A DNA stretch of 64,000 nucleotides from Paenibacillaceae bacterium (GCA_029256185.1 JAQSYI010000002.1:124001-188000), one strand, 5' to 3'; shown: positions 54,101 to 62,958, numbered from the stretch's first letter. Translations and numbers: made by a program. Notes: generated from the letters alone by a model not told the origin.

Positions 54101-55400
54101 CTAACGCCGCATCGGTATAAGGCGCCCGGTTCGCCAGGATTGTGTATGTCCGGGGTGCGCCGTTGGGGGCTGTTACGACGACCGTAATGGCGTTATCTCC
54201 TTTGCTTAATGCAATGGGAGCCGAAGCGCTGCCGCTGACTACGCTCTGTCCATTGACGGTGACGGTTGCTGTACTGTCGCTCACTGAGGGCGTTATCGTC
54301 GTTGACATAACATTGCTCGCCACGCTTGCCGTGTACGCTTGCGTATCCGAAGAGAAGGATGGACTGAGTGTGATGCCGCTTGCTGACAACCCGGACAGCC
54401 GGTTGTCTGGTGATTCGAGCGAAAGTTTCCATACTGTATCGTATACGCCATCATATCCGGCAGCCTGTGCATAGGAGGCCAGATACAACGCGCCTGCCCG
54501 ATCGAATCCGATATGGGTTGGAGCAATAGCGTTGGAATTTCCCGTAAAAAACACCGAGTTTTCATTCAAGTTTGCATCGTACCTGGTTACAAGACTGCCG
54601 TTGCTGCGATAACCCGCTACATATAAATTTCCGTCGGAGTGCAACGTTAAGCCATGAACAACCGTTGTTTTGACCAACACGCTCCCATCCGTCTTCACTT
54701 TAATCAGTTTATAGTTTGCCCTGCTGCCGATGTAGACGCCGGAGCTGTCCGCAGCTATGCCCTGAGGGCTATCCAGTGTTGCGTCTACAGCCGGATCCGG
54801 ATCAAGATCACCCGACCATACGACAGGGATGCTCGTTGACGTGAATGTGGAGGCATCGAATTTAAGCACGCGGTCGTTATATGTATCCGTGACATACAGA
54901 TCATTGCCGTACACGGCAATTCCTTGCGGGTAGTTAAGTCCCCCCATCTGTGGGGCCGTGCTGTTGCCGTCCCACTTGACCATATTGTTAAACGTGTAGT
55001 CCCCGCCGGAGAAGAGAACATCAAACCGGTACAGATAGTACTTATCCGTTACATATACGTGCCCTGCACCATCAAATTTAACGGCTAAGGGGTCCAAGAA
55101 ATAGCCGGTTGAAGGGACCAGCACCATTCCTGTGACATTGCCGTCCAAGTCGAATATCTTCACGGCATTATTATCTGTATCCGCTATAAAAAAGTAGTCT
55201 TGGGCAGGATCGACATCAATTCCGAACGGGTCAAAGCCAAGGGCTGCCGGATTGCCGGGCCCTGCCCCCATTCTCCAACTGGGCGCCGCCGATGCAGGAT
55301 GGATGAATAAGACCGATGCCAGAAACATTATTACAATGAAAGCCCCCGCCGCTCCTATAAGCCGCGGGAAAGTCCAACTCCGATTGCTCCCCATACACAT
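51171..55400 (-). CDS. SLH-domain surface protein with NHL propeller and cadherin-like modules
   Basis: A 1409-residue secreted protein anchored through three C-terminal SLH motifs (about 1215-1405: FADVQNHWGQSYVGLAAAKG and two more). Other regions by approximate residue: signal peptide to 39; NHL-type beta-propeller repeats 40-330 (GIDVDPAQDYFFIADTDNNA, GIAVYGNDLYVTDTYNDRVL); two cadherin-like beta-sandwich modules 337-426 and 433-524; Ig-like modules to about 1020, including a DUF5011/HYR-like one (LPIGSSYTDQGAVATDNVGI). No catalytic domain is recognised, so it is probably an adhesive or scaffolding surface protein. The ATG at 55400 follows AGGAGAGAAG. It is the only gene in its unit; a TetR gene lies upstream in the same direction. 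Confidence 0.92.
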   Translation of the reverse strand: MCMGSNRSWTFPRLIGAAGAFIVIMFLASVLFIHPASAAPSWRMGAGPGNPAALGFDPFGIDVDPAQDYFFIADTDNNAVKIFDLDGNVTGMVLVPSTGYFLDPLAVKFDGAGHVYVTDKYYLYRFDVLFSGGDYTFNNMVKWDGNSTAPQMGGLNYPQGIAVYGNDLYVTDTYNDRVLKFDASTFTSTSIPVVWSGDLDPDPAVDATLDSPQGIAADSSGVYIGSRANYKLIKVKTDGSVLVKTTVVHGLTLHSDGNLYVAGYRSNGSLVTRYDANLNENSVFFTGNSNAIAPTHIGFDRAGALYLASYAQAAGYDGVYDTVWKLSLESPDNRLSGLSASGITLSPSFSSDTQAYTASVASNVMSTTITPSVSDSTATVTVNGQSVVSGSASAPIALSKGDNAITVVVTAPNGAPRTYTILANRAPYTDAALGALAISPGTLNETFASGTLSYTADVAYSVTSIDVTPTVNNSLATVKVNNTPATSGSAFHIPSLAAGPNTITVLVTAEDGVTSASYSIIVTRESDQTGPDVQISANGNTQPAKTAAATVTVADTQSGVASRQYAWTQSTAVPSDGWAAFNSGDTLTLEHVTGTWYLHIRAADAAGNITETVSNVYELDNTAPSASVSSSAGGTVNTAFPVTVVFSEAVSGFASSGILVNNGIISDFAAVNATTYTAAVIPVASGLEVTVYVAADTAADMAGNGNTASNTVGFLYDITKPVVAFGGFTADQTFTVPPSAVSVTVSEAVYWITGGIELDSSNALPLVSMEKDGVIFSGYEPSYDPHTRTFTVSFNHLLEDGNYAVQVADSLVKNARHNTLDGASAGFAIDTTAPVISVTMTVPAGSYEEDRWTNSAVTVNASVYSADGISSNTVSLDGGGFGPYTSPIILQTEGTHTLIFKAADSAGNEATESRTVLIDMTAPVLTLTGPASISLPIGSSYTDQGAVATDNVGIDGAVITAGSVNPNVPGTYILRYNAFDLAGNAAVEVIRTVAIVVRESSPFYAAPPVIKPVIDKNGIALDPSQIDTTKPSFSIEIQPKDGAAYVRIPASILSGLEDSNSSFIIEIVTPYGSYRVPVNLASLIPGLEELLAKNNLNSGDISFKITLTDESGSKDIQAAFAGGLPDGTAIGAIVDFSIEIVNNKAGQTIGTADKFTEALARVIPMPQSMTAMPEQWGAFRYNEAADKFEFAAATKLQIGGIWYVSISSYTNSVYVVAANAVSFADVQNHWGQSYVGLAAAKGLVEGVGGGTYAPDNTVTRAEFAAMLVRAIGRGTSTGNADPYADVQSGAWYHSVTAIAKQLGLLNYVQGNRFSPDQPLTREEMASMLAAAITLEKLPVTMEFVSLNRYRDAEGISAAYLENVRLMVKLDIMTGISEDTFGPKETTTRAQAAVVLIRTLQTLRMIDSDM

Positions 55401-55456
55401 CTTCTCTCCTTTTCATTAGAAATGTAAGCATAAACGGGGCCGGATTGTATCATGAA

Positions 55457-56053
55457 TCAGGCCAGCAGCTTAACAAGTCCCTGAATAAGCGCCTTCTTAT
55501 CCGTCTCTCCGAAAAGTACAGTAAACAGCGTAAATCCGTCGTTAAACGCAATGATTTGCTTCGCTACCGGGCGGGGGTCTCTGTCAGGTGAAACCCATCC
55601 TTGCTCCTGCAAAACAACAACCAATTTTTCGATTCCTGCCACCCATTCCCCGTAATGCTGCCTGAGTGTGCCCTGAATGACCGCATCACCCTTCGTTTGC
55701 TGATAGAAATCGGCCAGCACAACGATCCAATTATCCACCCCTCCCAGCATCTGGCCAAGCCGTGCAAGAACAACAACCAGGACCTCTTCCAGCGTTGTTT
55801 CCGCAGAACTGAATTCCTTGGGCGCGTCAGTCCAACCATGCGTCAGCTGCATTTGATAATCCAGAACTTGCAGGAAGAGCTCTTCCTTGCTCTTAAAATG
55901 AACATAGAATGCACCCTTCGTATGTCCGGTTAGCGCTACAATATCCCCAAGGGTCGTGGATGCGTAACCTTTGGCTGAGAAACACTTCATACCGGCTTCG
56001 AGAAGTTGTTGATAGGTCGCTTCTCTTTTCAATTGAAACTTATTCTTTTTCAA
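55457..56053 (-). CDS. TetR-family transcriptional regulator
   Basis: A regulator of about 198 residues with a TetR helix-turn-helix (TYQQLLEAGMKCFSAKGYAS, then DIVALTGHTKGAFYVHFKSK) and a C-terminal TetR_C-like domain. A TTG at 56053 with AGGAGC seven bases upstream is the most likely start; the frame is open to an ATG at 56092 without a clear site. It lies 57 nt upstream of the NHL/SLH protein gene and may control it (inference). Confidence 0.88.
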   Translation of the reverse strand: MKKNKFQLKREATYQQLLEAGMKCFSAKGYASTTLGDIVALTGHTKGAFYVHFKSKEELFLQVLDYQMQLTHGWTDAPKEFSSAETTLEEVLVVVLARLGQMLGGVDNWIVVLADFYQQTKGDAVIQGTLRQHYGEWVAGIEKLVVVLQEQGWVSPDRDPRPVAKQIIAFNDGFTLFTVLFGETDKKALIQGLVKLLA

Positions 56054-56258
56054 CCTGACCGCTCCTGATTCTGCATGATGAATTAAATACATTCCGTATA
56101 GTATTTATATTAATTCCAAAAAACGCCATTCGTCAAGAGAAAGATACCAGGCAGCCCGGTGATTCTGGTAAAACGGTCCATCCCGCTTTCCCGGATTGCT
56201 TGATCCCGCCGCCAATTCGGGTTACACTGGTCGCATCGATGAAACTGGCGGTGATTCC

Positions 56259-56558
56259 GTGGCATTCGGCGTAAAGCGGCATGAATTGGAGCATTGGAAA
56301 GAGGCGGTCTCCCGCGGGGAGATCGCCTACCTGACCCACTATTGGACAGACCCCAGGTTCCCGTCCATCCGTACCGTTACCAAAGTAGGCTGCTCGGACC
56401 GCAAGCGTCTGGCGGATTGGTGTATACGCCACGGTCTGAATCCGGCCTATATCCATGACCATCCTCCATATCCCCACTTCGACCTGCTCGGGCCGAAGCA
56501 AAAGGAGATTCTGGAGAAGGAGCATCTCGGCGAGCATATCCGCCGCTTCCGCCTGTAA
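56259..56558 (+). CDS. Small conserved protein, YneQ-like
   Basis: A 99-residue protein: FGVKRHELEHWKEAVSRGEI, AYLTHYWTDPRFPSIRTVTK and HPPYPHFDLLGPKQKEILEK are characteristic of a small conserved Bacillales family, recalled as YneQ of Bacillus subtilis, with no known function. The start is a GTG at 56259 with a GGCGGTG site; the open frame begins earlier at 56196. It is isolated, convergent with the aminotransferase gene. The short stretch 56560-56695 has no gene. Confidence 0.8.
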   Translation: MAFGVKRHELEHWKEAVSRGEIAYLTHYWTDPRFPSIRTVTKVGCSDRKRLADWCIRHGLNPAYIHDHPPYPHFDLLGPKQKEILEKEHLGEHIRRFRL

Positions 56559-56695
56559 GCGCCTGCGGATAAGAGCTATGCCGCGCGGCAACCGGGAGTC
56601 TGACCGGCGAAAGGAAACCGGCGAATAGGTATTCACCACAACCGCTCCGTCGGACAGTCTCCTATCGGACCCGCAGGTATGATATCTCGTCTGCC

Positions 56696-57886
56696 TTAGC
56701 CCGGATAAGCTGCCCTTAGCTTCTCGAATGCTCCGAAGGAACGCTCCAGCATATCCTTGGCGACGCAATAGGAAATTCTCACATAACCGGGACAGCCGAA
56801 GCCGTCTCCCGCCACCAGAAGCAGATCAAATTCCTTGGCTTTCTCACAAAAGGCCGCCGCATCGCTCTCCAGAGCCTCCATGAACAGATAGAAGGCCCCG
56901 TCAGGCTTTACGCATCTGTAGCCCAGAGAAGTGAGCTTGTCATACAGCAAATCCCGGTTAGCCTTGTACACTTCCATATCGGAGGTTTTACCCAGACATT
57001 TCAACACAACCTTCTGGAACAGGCTGGGGGCGCACACATAGCCCAAGGCTCTTCCGGCCCCGCAAACCGCCGTATAAATCTCGCGGCAGCCCTCGGTCTG
57101 GTCAGGCACGAGAATATAGCCGATCCGCTCGCCCGGCAGGGACAACACCTTGCTGAAGGAATAGCAGATGATCGTATTCGCATAGTATTGGGGAATAAAC
57201 GGAACCTCCACCCCTCCATAGACAATTTCCCTGTACGGTTCGTCGGAGAGGATGAAGATCGGATGTCCATATTCCTCAGACTTCCTTGTCAGCAACTCGC
57301 TGAGCTTGCGGATGGTTTCTGCGGTATAGACGGCACCTGTTGGATTGTTCGGCGAGTTAATGATAACCGCTTTGGTCGTGCTGCCAATCGTCTGTTCCAG
57401 CTCTGCGAAATGGATCTGGAAGCTTTCCTTGTCCGGAGCAACTTCACGGAAGGTTCCTCCGGCCGCTTCGACGAATACCTTGTACTCTGGAAAATAGGGT
57501 GCTATCACAATATACTCGTCGGTTTTCTCCTCCGTAAGAGCCTTGAGGCTGATGCACAGGGAAGCGGCGGCACCGCAGGTCATATAGAAGTTATCCGCAG
57601 TGAACGGCATGCCGAACTGTTCGCTCATATACCGGGCAAGCCCTGCCCGGACACTCAGATCGCCCTGGGCCGAGGTGTAGCCGTGAACAGCGCTGGAATC
57701 CTCCGTTGCGAATATCTCCGCTATCGCTTCCTCAATGCACGCAGGCGCAGGTACAGAAGGGTTGCCGATGCTGAAATCATAGACATTTTCCTTGCCGACA
57801 ATCCCTGCCCTCATTTTGCCGTATTCGAACAGTTCCCTGATCGCCGATCTTTTGTTGCCAAGCTGAAACATCTCTTGGGATACCAT
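56696..57886 (-). CDS. PLP-dependent aminotransferase, class I
   Basis: A 396-residue fold-type I aminotransferase. Family features are NSPNNPTGAVY (PLP-phosphate and substrate region), SDEPYREIVYGG (Asp and Tyr contacting the cofactor ring), the Schiff-base Lys in CYSFSKVLSLPGERIGYI (about residue 240), and the C-terminal Arg in GYVRISYCVA. It probably interconverts a 2-keto acid and an amino acid. It is the last gene of the operon with a KdgT-like permease and a D-2-hydroxyacid dehydrogenase, 131 nt after the latter, with its own AGGAGG site. Confidence 0.93.
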   Translation of the reverse strand: MVSQEMFQLGNKRSAIRELFEYGKMRAGIVGKENVYDFSIGNPSVPAPACIEEAIAEIFATEDSSAVHGYTSAQGDLSVRAGLARYMSEQFGMPFTADNFYMTCGAAASLCISLKALTEEKTDEYIVIAPYFPEYKVFVEAAGGTFREVAPDKESFQIHFAELEQTIGSTTKAVIINSPNNPTGAVYTAETIRKLSELLTRKSEEYGHPIFILSDEPYREIVYGGVEVPFIPQYYANTIICYSFSKVLSLPGERIGYILVPDQTEGCREIYTAVCGAGRALGYVCAPSLFQKVVLKCLGKTSDMEVYKANRDLLYDKLTSLGYRCVKPDGAFYLFMEALESDAAAFCEKAKEFDLLLVAGDGFGCPGYVRISYCVAKDMLERSFGAFEKLRAAYPG

Positions 57887-58016
57887 AACTATTCCTCCTT
57901 AAAAGTTTTGAGTTCATTTGCCCCGTTGGGGCAATTGCGAAAAACTTGCTTCGGAAGCATAAGCATATTTCCCACCAAAGTGAAGTGAAACCTCCGCAGC
58001 ATATTCCGATTACGGC

Positions 58017-58997
58017 TTATACTTCCGTCTCGCAAGGCTCCCCTGCTACAAACCTGCCGATTCCCTCAAAAGCGCATCTTACCATGTTAATGACCGCCGT
58101 ATCGGTATAGAAGGCCAGATGCTGGGTCATGACCACATTCGGGAACTGGCGCAGATAGGCCATGTTCTTATTCTGGAGAATGTCCGTTCTTCTGTCCTGA
58201 TGGTAGATGCCGCTCTCCCCTTCGATTACGTCAAGGGCCAGGGCGCCGATTTTCTTGCTTTCAATCCCCCAGATGAGGGCTTCCACATCCATCAGCTCGC
58301 CTCTGGCACAGTTGATCAGCACCACTCCGTCTTTCATGCAATCCAGTGAATCGCGGTTAATCATATAGGAGGTGCTTTCCATAAGCGGCGTATGCAGGGA
58401 AATCACATCGCACTCCTTGTAGATGGCGGCCAGGTCCACATACTCCGCCTTCTTGGCAACCGCGCTGTCCTGATAGACGTCATAAGCCAGAATTCTGCAG
58501 CCAAAGCCTGCCAGGTAGTCAATCACCGTTCTGCCGATCCGGCCGGTCCCCACAATCCCGATAGTAAGATCATGCATTTCCCTGCCGCGGAGGCCCTTAA
58601 GCGAATAGTCATTGACCTGCCCTCTCCACAGCGCCTGCTTATAATTGCGGAGTGCCATGAGAATCAGCATGACCGTATAATCAGCCACACCCGTCGGCGG
58701 ATAATTGGCGTTGCATACCTTGAAGCCAACCTCATGGGCATGCTTCACATCGATATGGTCATACCCTACCGTCCGGGTGGCACAGCAGGATATGCCCATG
58801 GCAAGCAGCCTGTCCTGCAATTCGGCGGTGATCTGGCTCCAGCCCAGCACCGTTACACCATCGTAACCCCTGGCCTGCTCCACATTGTCCGGCGACAGCT
58901 TATCGGCGACAAGCTTCACTTCCCAACCATACTCCCGGGAAAATCTTGCGAAATACTCTTTCTCATCTTCACGGACCTCAAAGGCGATTACTTTCAA
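58017..58997 (-). CDS. D-isomer-specific 2-hydroxyacid dehydrogenase
   Basis: A 326-residue NAD-dependent dehydrogenase of the D-lactate/VanH type. The Rossmann motif GIVGTGRIG is at about 147-155. The catalytic Arg is in NCARGELMD, the Glu in VIEGESGIYH and the His in TQHLAFYTD. It reduces a 2-keto acid to the D-hydroxy acid or the reverse. It overlaps the KdgT-like permease gene by 4 nt, so both act on the same metabolite family. The reaction fits removal of a keto acid taken up by the permease. Confidence 0.93.
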   Translation of the reverse strand: MKVIAFEVREDEKEYFARFSREYGWEVKLVADKLSPDNVEQARGYDGVTVLGWSQITAELQDRLLAMGISCCATRTVGYDHIDVKHAHEVGFKVCNANYPPTGVADYTVMLILMALRNYKQALWRGQVNDYSLKGLRGREMHDLTIGIVGTGRIGRTVIDYLAGFGCRILAYDVYQDSAVAKKAEYVDLAAIYKECDVISLHTPLMESTSYMINRDSLDCMKDGVVLINCARGELMDVEALIWGIESKKIGALALDVIEGESGIYHQDRRTDILQNKNMAYLRQFPNVVMTQHLAFYTDTAVINMVRCAFEGIGRFVAGEPCETEV

Positions 58998-59962
58998 CTG
59001 GCTTCTCTCCTGTCAACATGATTTAGCTTTGTATGCGAATCACCTTTTGCCACTAGCGCCTTCATAAGTAAAGGTGTGACAAATGCGCTGATCACTACTG
59101 TAAAAGACAGCTGTGCCATTGCAGCCTCTCTGAACCGCTCATAATCCGGGTCGGCTCCCGCCATGATGGAAGGCACCGTCAACGCCAGGCCGGCCACACA
59201 GCAGATGGCCACCGCCGCATGCCCCCGCTGCTTCAGCAGCTTCCGGTCAATCAGGAACAATACGGGCAATTGCACCACCATATACACCGCATAGAGCAGC
59301 AAGCCCAGCCACCAGGAGCCAAGCGCCGCTGTCAGATCGATGCTGCTGCCCAGGCAAAAGCCGAGAAAGGGAAGCATCACTGCCGTGCCGCTCTTGGCAA
59401 ATTCCCGGATATTCCCATCGATGATACTAAGGAGCATCCCGACGAAAAAGGGAATGCAGGTAGCCAGAATGCTCACATAGTCGATGCTGAAGTTCTGGGC
59501 GAAACCCAGCACGCACACCGGCACGAAGGGCAGTCCCACCACACTTAGAATGGCAAAATTGGCCTTGTCCACCCTGTCCCCGCAGCTGTTCATCAAGGCG
59601 ATGTACATGCCGGGATTGCAGCTGGTCAGACAGGCGATCCAGGCTACTGCAGGAATCCCCAGGACGCCGTCCATCCCGAAAACTCCCATGATCAGCAAGC
59701 CTGCCGCAATGTCGATCAACAGCTTAACGCCGATCAGGATTCCTCCCCGCCTTGCAGCAGGAAGCAAATCACCCACCCTTACCTGTATCCCCGCGAATAC
59801 GAGCATCACACCTACAATGGCCATGGTGCCTCTGCCCGTAAATAATGCGGTGGTGGGATTGCCGATCTCAAGCAGCTGCGGTGCGAGCGTGTGGATCAGG
59901 GAGGCCAGCAGCATGGGAACAAGCATCAGGCCGCCCGGGATGGATTGTACTTTCTTTAGCAT
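58994..59962 (-). CDS. kdgT: 2-keto-3-deoxygluconate permease family transporter
   Basis: A 322-residue protein with about ten membrane segments of the KdgT family (ALFTGRGTMAIVGVMLVFAG, TSCNPGMYIALMNSCGDRVD, GLALTVPSIMAGADPDYERF). Members import 2-keto-3-deoxy-D-gluconate and related keto sugar acids by proton symport. The start MLKKVQSIPGG at 59962 is the family start; the frame extends to 60028. It is the first gene of the operon and divergent from a LysR regulator. Keto-deoxygluconate is also the end product of the unsaturated uronic acid released by GH88-type enzymes, so the glycan regions may feed this operon (inference). Confidence 0.9.
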   Translation of the reverse strand: MLKKVQSIPGGLMLVPMLLASLIHTLAPQLLEIGNPTTALFTGRGTMAIVGVMLVFAGIQVRVGDLLPAARRGGILIGVKLLIDIAAGLLIMGVFGMDGVLGIPAVAWIACLTSCNPGMYIALMNSCGDRVDKANFAILSVVGLPFVPVCVLGFAQNFSIDYVSILATCIPFFVGMLLSIIDGNIREFAKSGTAVMLPFLGFCLGSSIDLTAALGSWWLGLLLYAVYMVVQLPVLFLIDRKLLKQRGHAAVAICCVAGLALTVPSIMAGADPDYERFREAAMAQLSFTVVISAFVTPLLMKALVAKGDSHTKLNHVDRREAS

Positions 59963-60090
59963 CTTATGGTGAATCCTTTCAGGTATCTTTAAATAATCAC
60001 TATATAGGGACCGGCTTCCTGTTTCCAATATGGATTTTTCGCGTTATAATAACCAAAAGTTATTAAGAAATTCATGGAGCAGAGGCCAAT

Positions 60091-60978
60091 ATGAACTTGA
60101 AGCAGCTTGAATATTTTGTGGCCGTCGCCGAGACTCTGAATTTCACCAAGGCGGCCCGGAAATTTTATATTTCCCAGACGGCGATTACCAAGCAGATCAT
60201 GGCGCTGGAGACCATCCTGAATGCCAGACTGTTCAACCGGACCAAGCATCATGTGGAGCTGACTCCTGCCGGGGTTGTCTTTCTGAATGAAGCCAAGTCC
60301 ATTCTGAACCGGGCGGAGGAAGCCATGGAGCGGGTGCATTTGGCTACGGGAGGGATTTCGGGTTCGCTGAACATCGGTTTTGTGAAGGGGTATGAGAAAA
60401 CCTCCTTTTCGGACCTGATCCTGGATTTTCATAAGGAGTATCCCAATATCTTCATGTCATTCACCCGCAATAATGCGGAGGAGCTGAACAGAGCGGTAGA
60501 AAGCCGCGATCTGGATATCGTGTTCACCATCACGCGTACGGGCAGAAACGGGGAGCTGGAGCAGCGTCCTATAAAGAAGTACCCCCTTGCTGCGGTGGTC
60601 TATCCTACCCATCCGCTGGCTTCGCGGAGTTCATTGCGGTTAGATGAGCTGAAGAATGAGGAGCTGCTGCTCATGGATGCATCGTTTAGGGAGAGCAACA
60701 GCAGAGGCATTGTCATCAAGGATTATCTCGCCAGTCAATCCATGCCCCTGATCACCCAGCAATCCCGCGACCCGGAATCCATCCTGCTGATGGTCTCGGC
60801 CAACATGGGCGTCGCGGTGCTGCCCTCTTATGTGTTGAAGTACTTCAACCACTCCCGGGACTTGATCATCATCCCTCTGGAGGACGAAGTGGAAATGGTG
60901 GAGATAGCCGCATTGTGGAACCGGAGCAATAACAATCCGGCTTTGGGCATGTTCCTGCGGAAGCTGGAGGGGGTGTAG
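60091..60978 (+). CDS. LysR-family transcriptional regulator
   Basis: A 295-residue LTTR with an N-terminal winged helix (LEYFVAVAETLNFTKAARKF, then QTAITKQIMALETILNARLF; residues 1-60) and a periplasmic-binding-like inducer domain (about 90-290). Divergent from the KdgT operon with 128 nt between starts, the classic LTTR layout, so it most likely activates that operon in response to a keto acid. Confidence 0.95.
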   Translation: MNLKQLEYFVAVAETLNFTKAARKFYISQTAITKQIMALETILNARLFNRTKHHVELTPAGVVFLNEAKSILNRAEEAMERVHLATGGISGSLNIGFVKGYEKTSFSDLILDFHKEYPNIFMSFTRNNAEELNRAVESRDLDIVFTITRTGRNGELEQRPIKKYPLAAVVYPTHPLASRSSLRLDELKNEELLLMDASFRESNSRGIVIKDYLASQSMPLITQQSRDPESILLMVSANMGVAVLPSYVLKYFNHSRDLIIIPLEDEVEMVEIAALWNRSNNNPALGMFLRKLEGV

Positions 60979-61013
60979 CCGTTATCAGACCCTAGCCAAG
61001 CGCACAAATAGAA

Positions 61014-61040
61014 GAAGCCAACCGGCTAAAGGTTAGCTTC
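61014..61040 (+). terminator. Weak terminator after the LysR gene
   Basis: The hairpin GAAGCCAACC/GGTTAGCTTC with one mismatch lies 36 nt past the LysR stop and is followed by GTTTATG rather than a full T-run. From here to 61940 there is no convincing gene: mainly mobile repeats, and a short minus-strand stretch at 61735-61940 that looks like a decayed coding sequence. Confidence 0.55.
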
Positions 61041-61261
61041 GTTTATGCGTTATGGACTCACTTGATCGTATCGAGGGGAATGCGTAAGATCATCGAAAAA
61101 GCGCTAACCACATAGCCGGCGCTTCCTTCTTTTCACAGTCTAGTACATCATGATGTAAAATTGTTCCCTACAGGAGAAGAACCCGGACGGGCTAAAACAC
61201 AGTGAGCACAAAAGGGAACTGACTCCTATGGGAGTGGTTTGGCGAAGAAGAGTCATCGCTT

Positions 61262-61427
61262 TAGGGTGTGTCTGAACCTCTGAGGGGAGGAGATAATTCC
61301 CAGATGATCGTTTCTGGCCAGGCCCTTTCGGGCAGGCGTACCGGGGTACGTTAAGCGAAAGTAACGATAGCTCGGGGCGAAAAGGCGGTGAAAAGATGCC
61401 CTCAAGCGGGTGTTCAGACACGCCTCA
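61262..61427. mobile_element. MITE-like element, copy 2 (about 166 bp)
   Basis: The same family as 22435-22603, with termini TAGGGTGTGTCTGAAC and, inverted, TGAGGCGTGTCTGAAC, and the same interior words GGGGCGAAAAGGCGGTGAAA and GATGCCCTCAAGCGGG. The central part differs more from copy 1. Confidence 0.8.
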
Positions 61428-61430
61428 GGA

Positions 61431-61618
61431 TGTAACGGACTTGAGCGCCCTTATTCGGTCCAAAACCGGGGGGTTGGAATTGTAACGGACTTGAACGCTC
61501 TTATTGGACTACTTTGCCCCCATCCAGAGGGATATTGACCCGGATAAGGTCTTTCCAGTCCGTTAGCCGCGCCAACCCCCGTTTTTCCCGCGATTAGCGT
61601 CTCTCAGGTCCGTTGCAA
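61431..61618. repeat. TGTAACGGACTTGA repeat element
   Basis: Two direct copies of TGTAACGGACTTGARCG (61431 and 61481), and inverted counterparts AGTCCGTTA (61558) and GGTCCGTTGCA (61607), with internal arms GGGGGGTTGG/CCAACCCCC, make a nested imperfect palindrome. It is non-coding and looks like a small transposable or structural element abutting the MITE. Confidence 0.65.
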
Positions 61619-61668
61619 GTCGGGAAGGACCGGCCTCAAGAATGAGGAACGAATTTACGAGACGTTAT

Positions 61669-61731
61669 ATTAGGGTGTGTTTGAAAACTCCGTGGGGAGC
61701 AGATTTAGTCGAATTTTCGTTTCCAGGTAAT
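61669..61731. mobile_element. MITE-like element, copy 3 (truncated)
   Basis: Only the left end is present: TAGGGTGTGTTTGAAAACTC, then GGGGAGCAGATT and CGAATTTTCGTT as in copy 1. The rest is replaced by unrelated sequence. Confidence 0.65.
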
Positions 61732-61944
61732 ATTACCTTCCAAATCCAATAAAGATTCGTATAACTTCTGGTTCAATACATGAGAAATTGCCAAACGAAC
61801 CGCTTCATCATCAGAAGTGGAATGAAACCATTAAGAAGCCAACCGTATTGCACAATTGACTGCTTTGGACTAATGCAGCGGACTTCTCTGTTGCTTGCCA
61901 CATTAAGACTGTAATAAATTTCTTCCGTTTGGAGGCGCAAAAAA

Positions 61945-62862
61945 ATGTGGAGCTTCATTCTATTGGCAATAGTGATCGCTTTTGGTGTGATGACGGCTAT
62001 ACAGTTTCAACGTGACAGGAAAGCGGCATACAAGCGGTTGGAAGCTTATCCTGTGAGAACGGTAAAAACACAGTTTGGCACCATGTCTTATGTCGATGAA
62101 GGATCAGGCGAGGCCATTCTTATTTCCCACGGAATATTCGGAGGATATGATCAAGGCTTGGTTAGTTTGAGAGGGGCGGCAGGAGAAGGATACCGAAAAA
62201 TCTCTGTTTCCCGGTTTGGCTATCCCGGCTCGGAGCTGCCGGATAATCCCACACCTGCCCATCAGGCGGAAGTATTCGTTGAACTGCTGGATCAATTGGG
62301 AGTCGAACAGGCTTATGTCCTCACAACCTCTGCGGGCGGAGCGGCCGGATTACGGTTCGCCCTGGATTATCCCAACCGGCTAAAGGGACTCATTCTTCTG
62401 TCATCCGGCGTACCCGATATGAAAAGAACGGCCAAGGAAATAGAAGAGCTGGGAATGATGGGGCCGCCACAGCTGTTCGTTCATGATTTTCCTATGTGGT
62501 TTTCCATGAAATACTTTGGGTTCATCTTCAATGCCATGATGGGCTCCAAAGTAAGCGGCAGTCCTTTAATGGAGACGATGCTTCCTGTAAGTCCCCGCAG
62601 GCCGGGAATCCTTGCAGATACCAAGATGACCAATACGGATATGAGCCTTCATTATGACGACTATCCCCTGGAGGATCTTCATGTCCCTGTTTTGGTAGTT
62701 CATGCCCAGGATGATCCCATGGCAAAATACGACAGCATCCAGAAAGTGCTCACCCGCGTCCAAGCGGAAACGGCTATTTTTGCAACGGGGGGACATACCA
62801 TTGACGGACAGGGTGACAAGGTTCGTCATGCCATCGTACAGTTTCTGAATGCCGCCAGATAA
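61945..62862 (+). CDS. Alpha/beta hydrolase, membrane-anchored
   Basis: A 305-residue alpha/beta-hydrolase with a single N-terminal transmembrane helix (residues 2-20). The nucleophile elbow is TTSAGGAAG (Ser at about 130), the acid lies in VVHAQDDPMAKYD and the catalytic His in GGHTIDGQ. The oxyanion segment is SHGIFGG. The substrate is unknown; an ester or C-C hydrolase. The ATG has GGAGG nine bases upstream. It lies alone downstream of the repeat-rich interval. Confidence 0.92.
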   Translation: MWSFILLAIVIAFGVMTAIQFQRDRKAAYKRLEAYPVRTVKTQFGTMSYVDEGSGEAILISHGIFGGYDQGLVSLRGAAGEGYRKISVSRFGYPGSELPDNPTPAHQAEVFVELLDQLGVEQAYVLTTSAGGAAGLRFALDYPNRLKGLILLSSGVPDMKRTAKEIEELGMMGPPQLFVHDFPMWFSMKYFGFIFNAMMGSKVSGSPLMETMLPVSPRRPGILADTKMTNTDMSLHYDDYPLEDLHVPVLVVHAQDDPMAKYDSIQKVLTRVQAETAIFATGGHTIDGQGDKVRHAIVQFLNAAR

Positions 62863-62939
62863 TTGCGGTTTTTTTTGGAATGAATGACTCGAGTTTATAA
62901 AAAATATCGCTACAAATTCATCTCCGTTATGATATGATT

Positions 62940-62958
62940 GATAATGATTATCATTATC
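62940..62958. promoter_or_regulatory. Consensus Fur box upstream of the terminal methyltransferase
   Basis: GATAATGATTATCATTATC is a perfect 19-bp Fur box, 32 nt before the methyltransferase ATG and overlapping its likely promoter. Confidence 0.93.

Noticed and set aside
61773..61958. A 61-residue minus-strand open frame upstream of the alpha/beta hydrolase
   Set aside because: It overlaps the hydrolase start and promoter region, lacks a ribosome binding site and appears to be a decayed remnant next to a truncated MITE.
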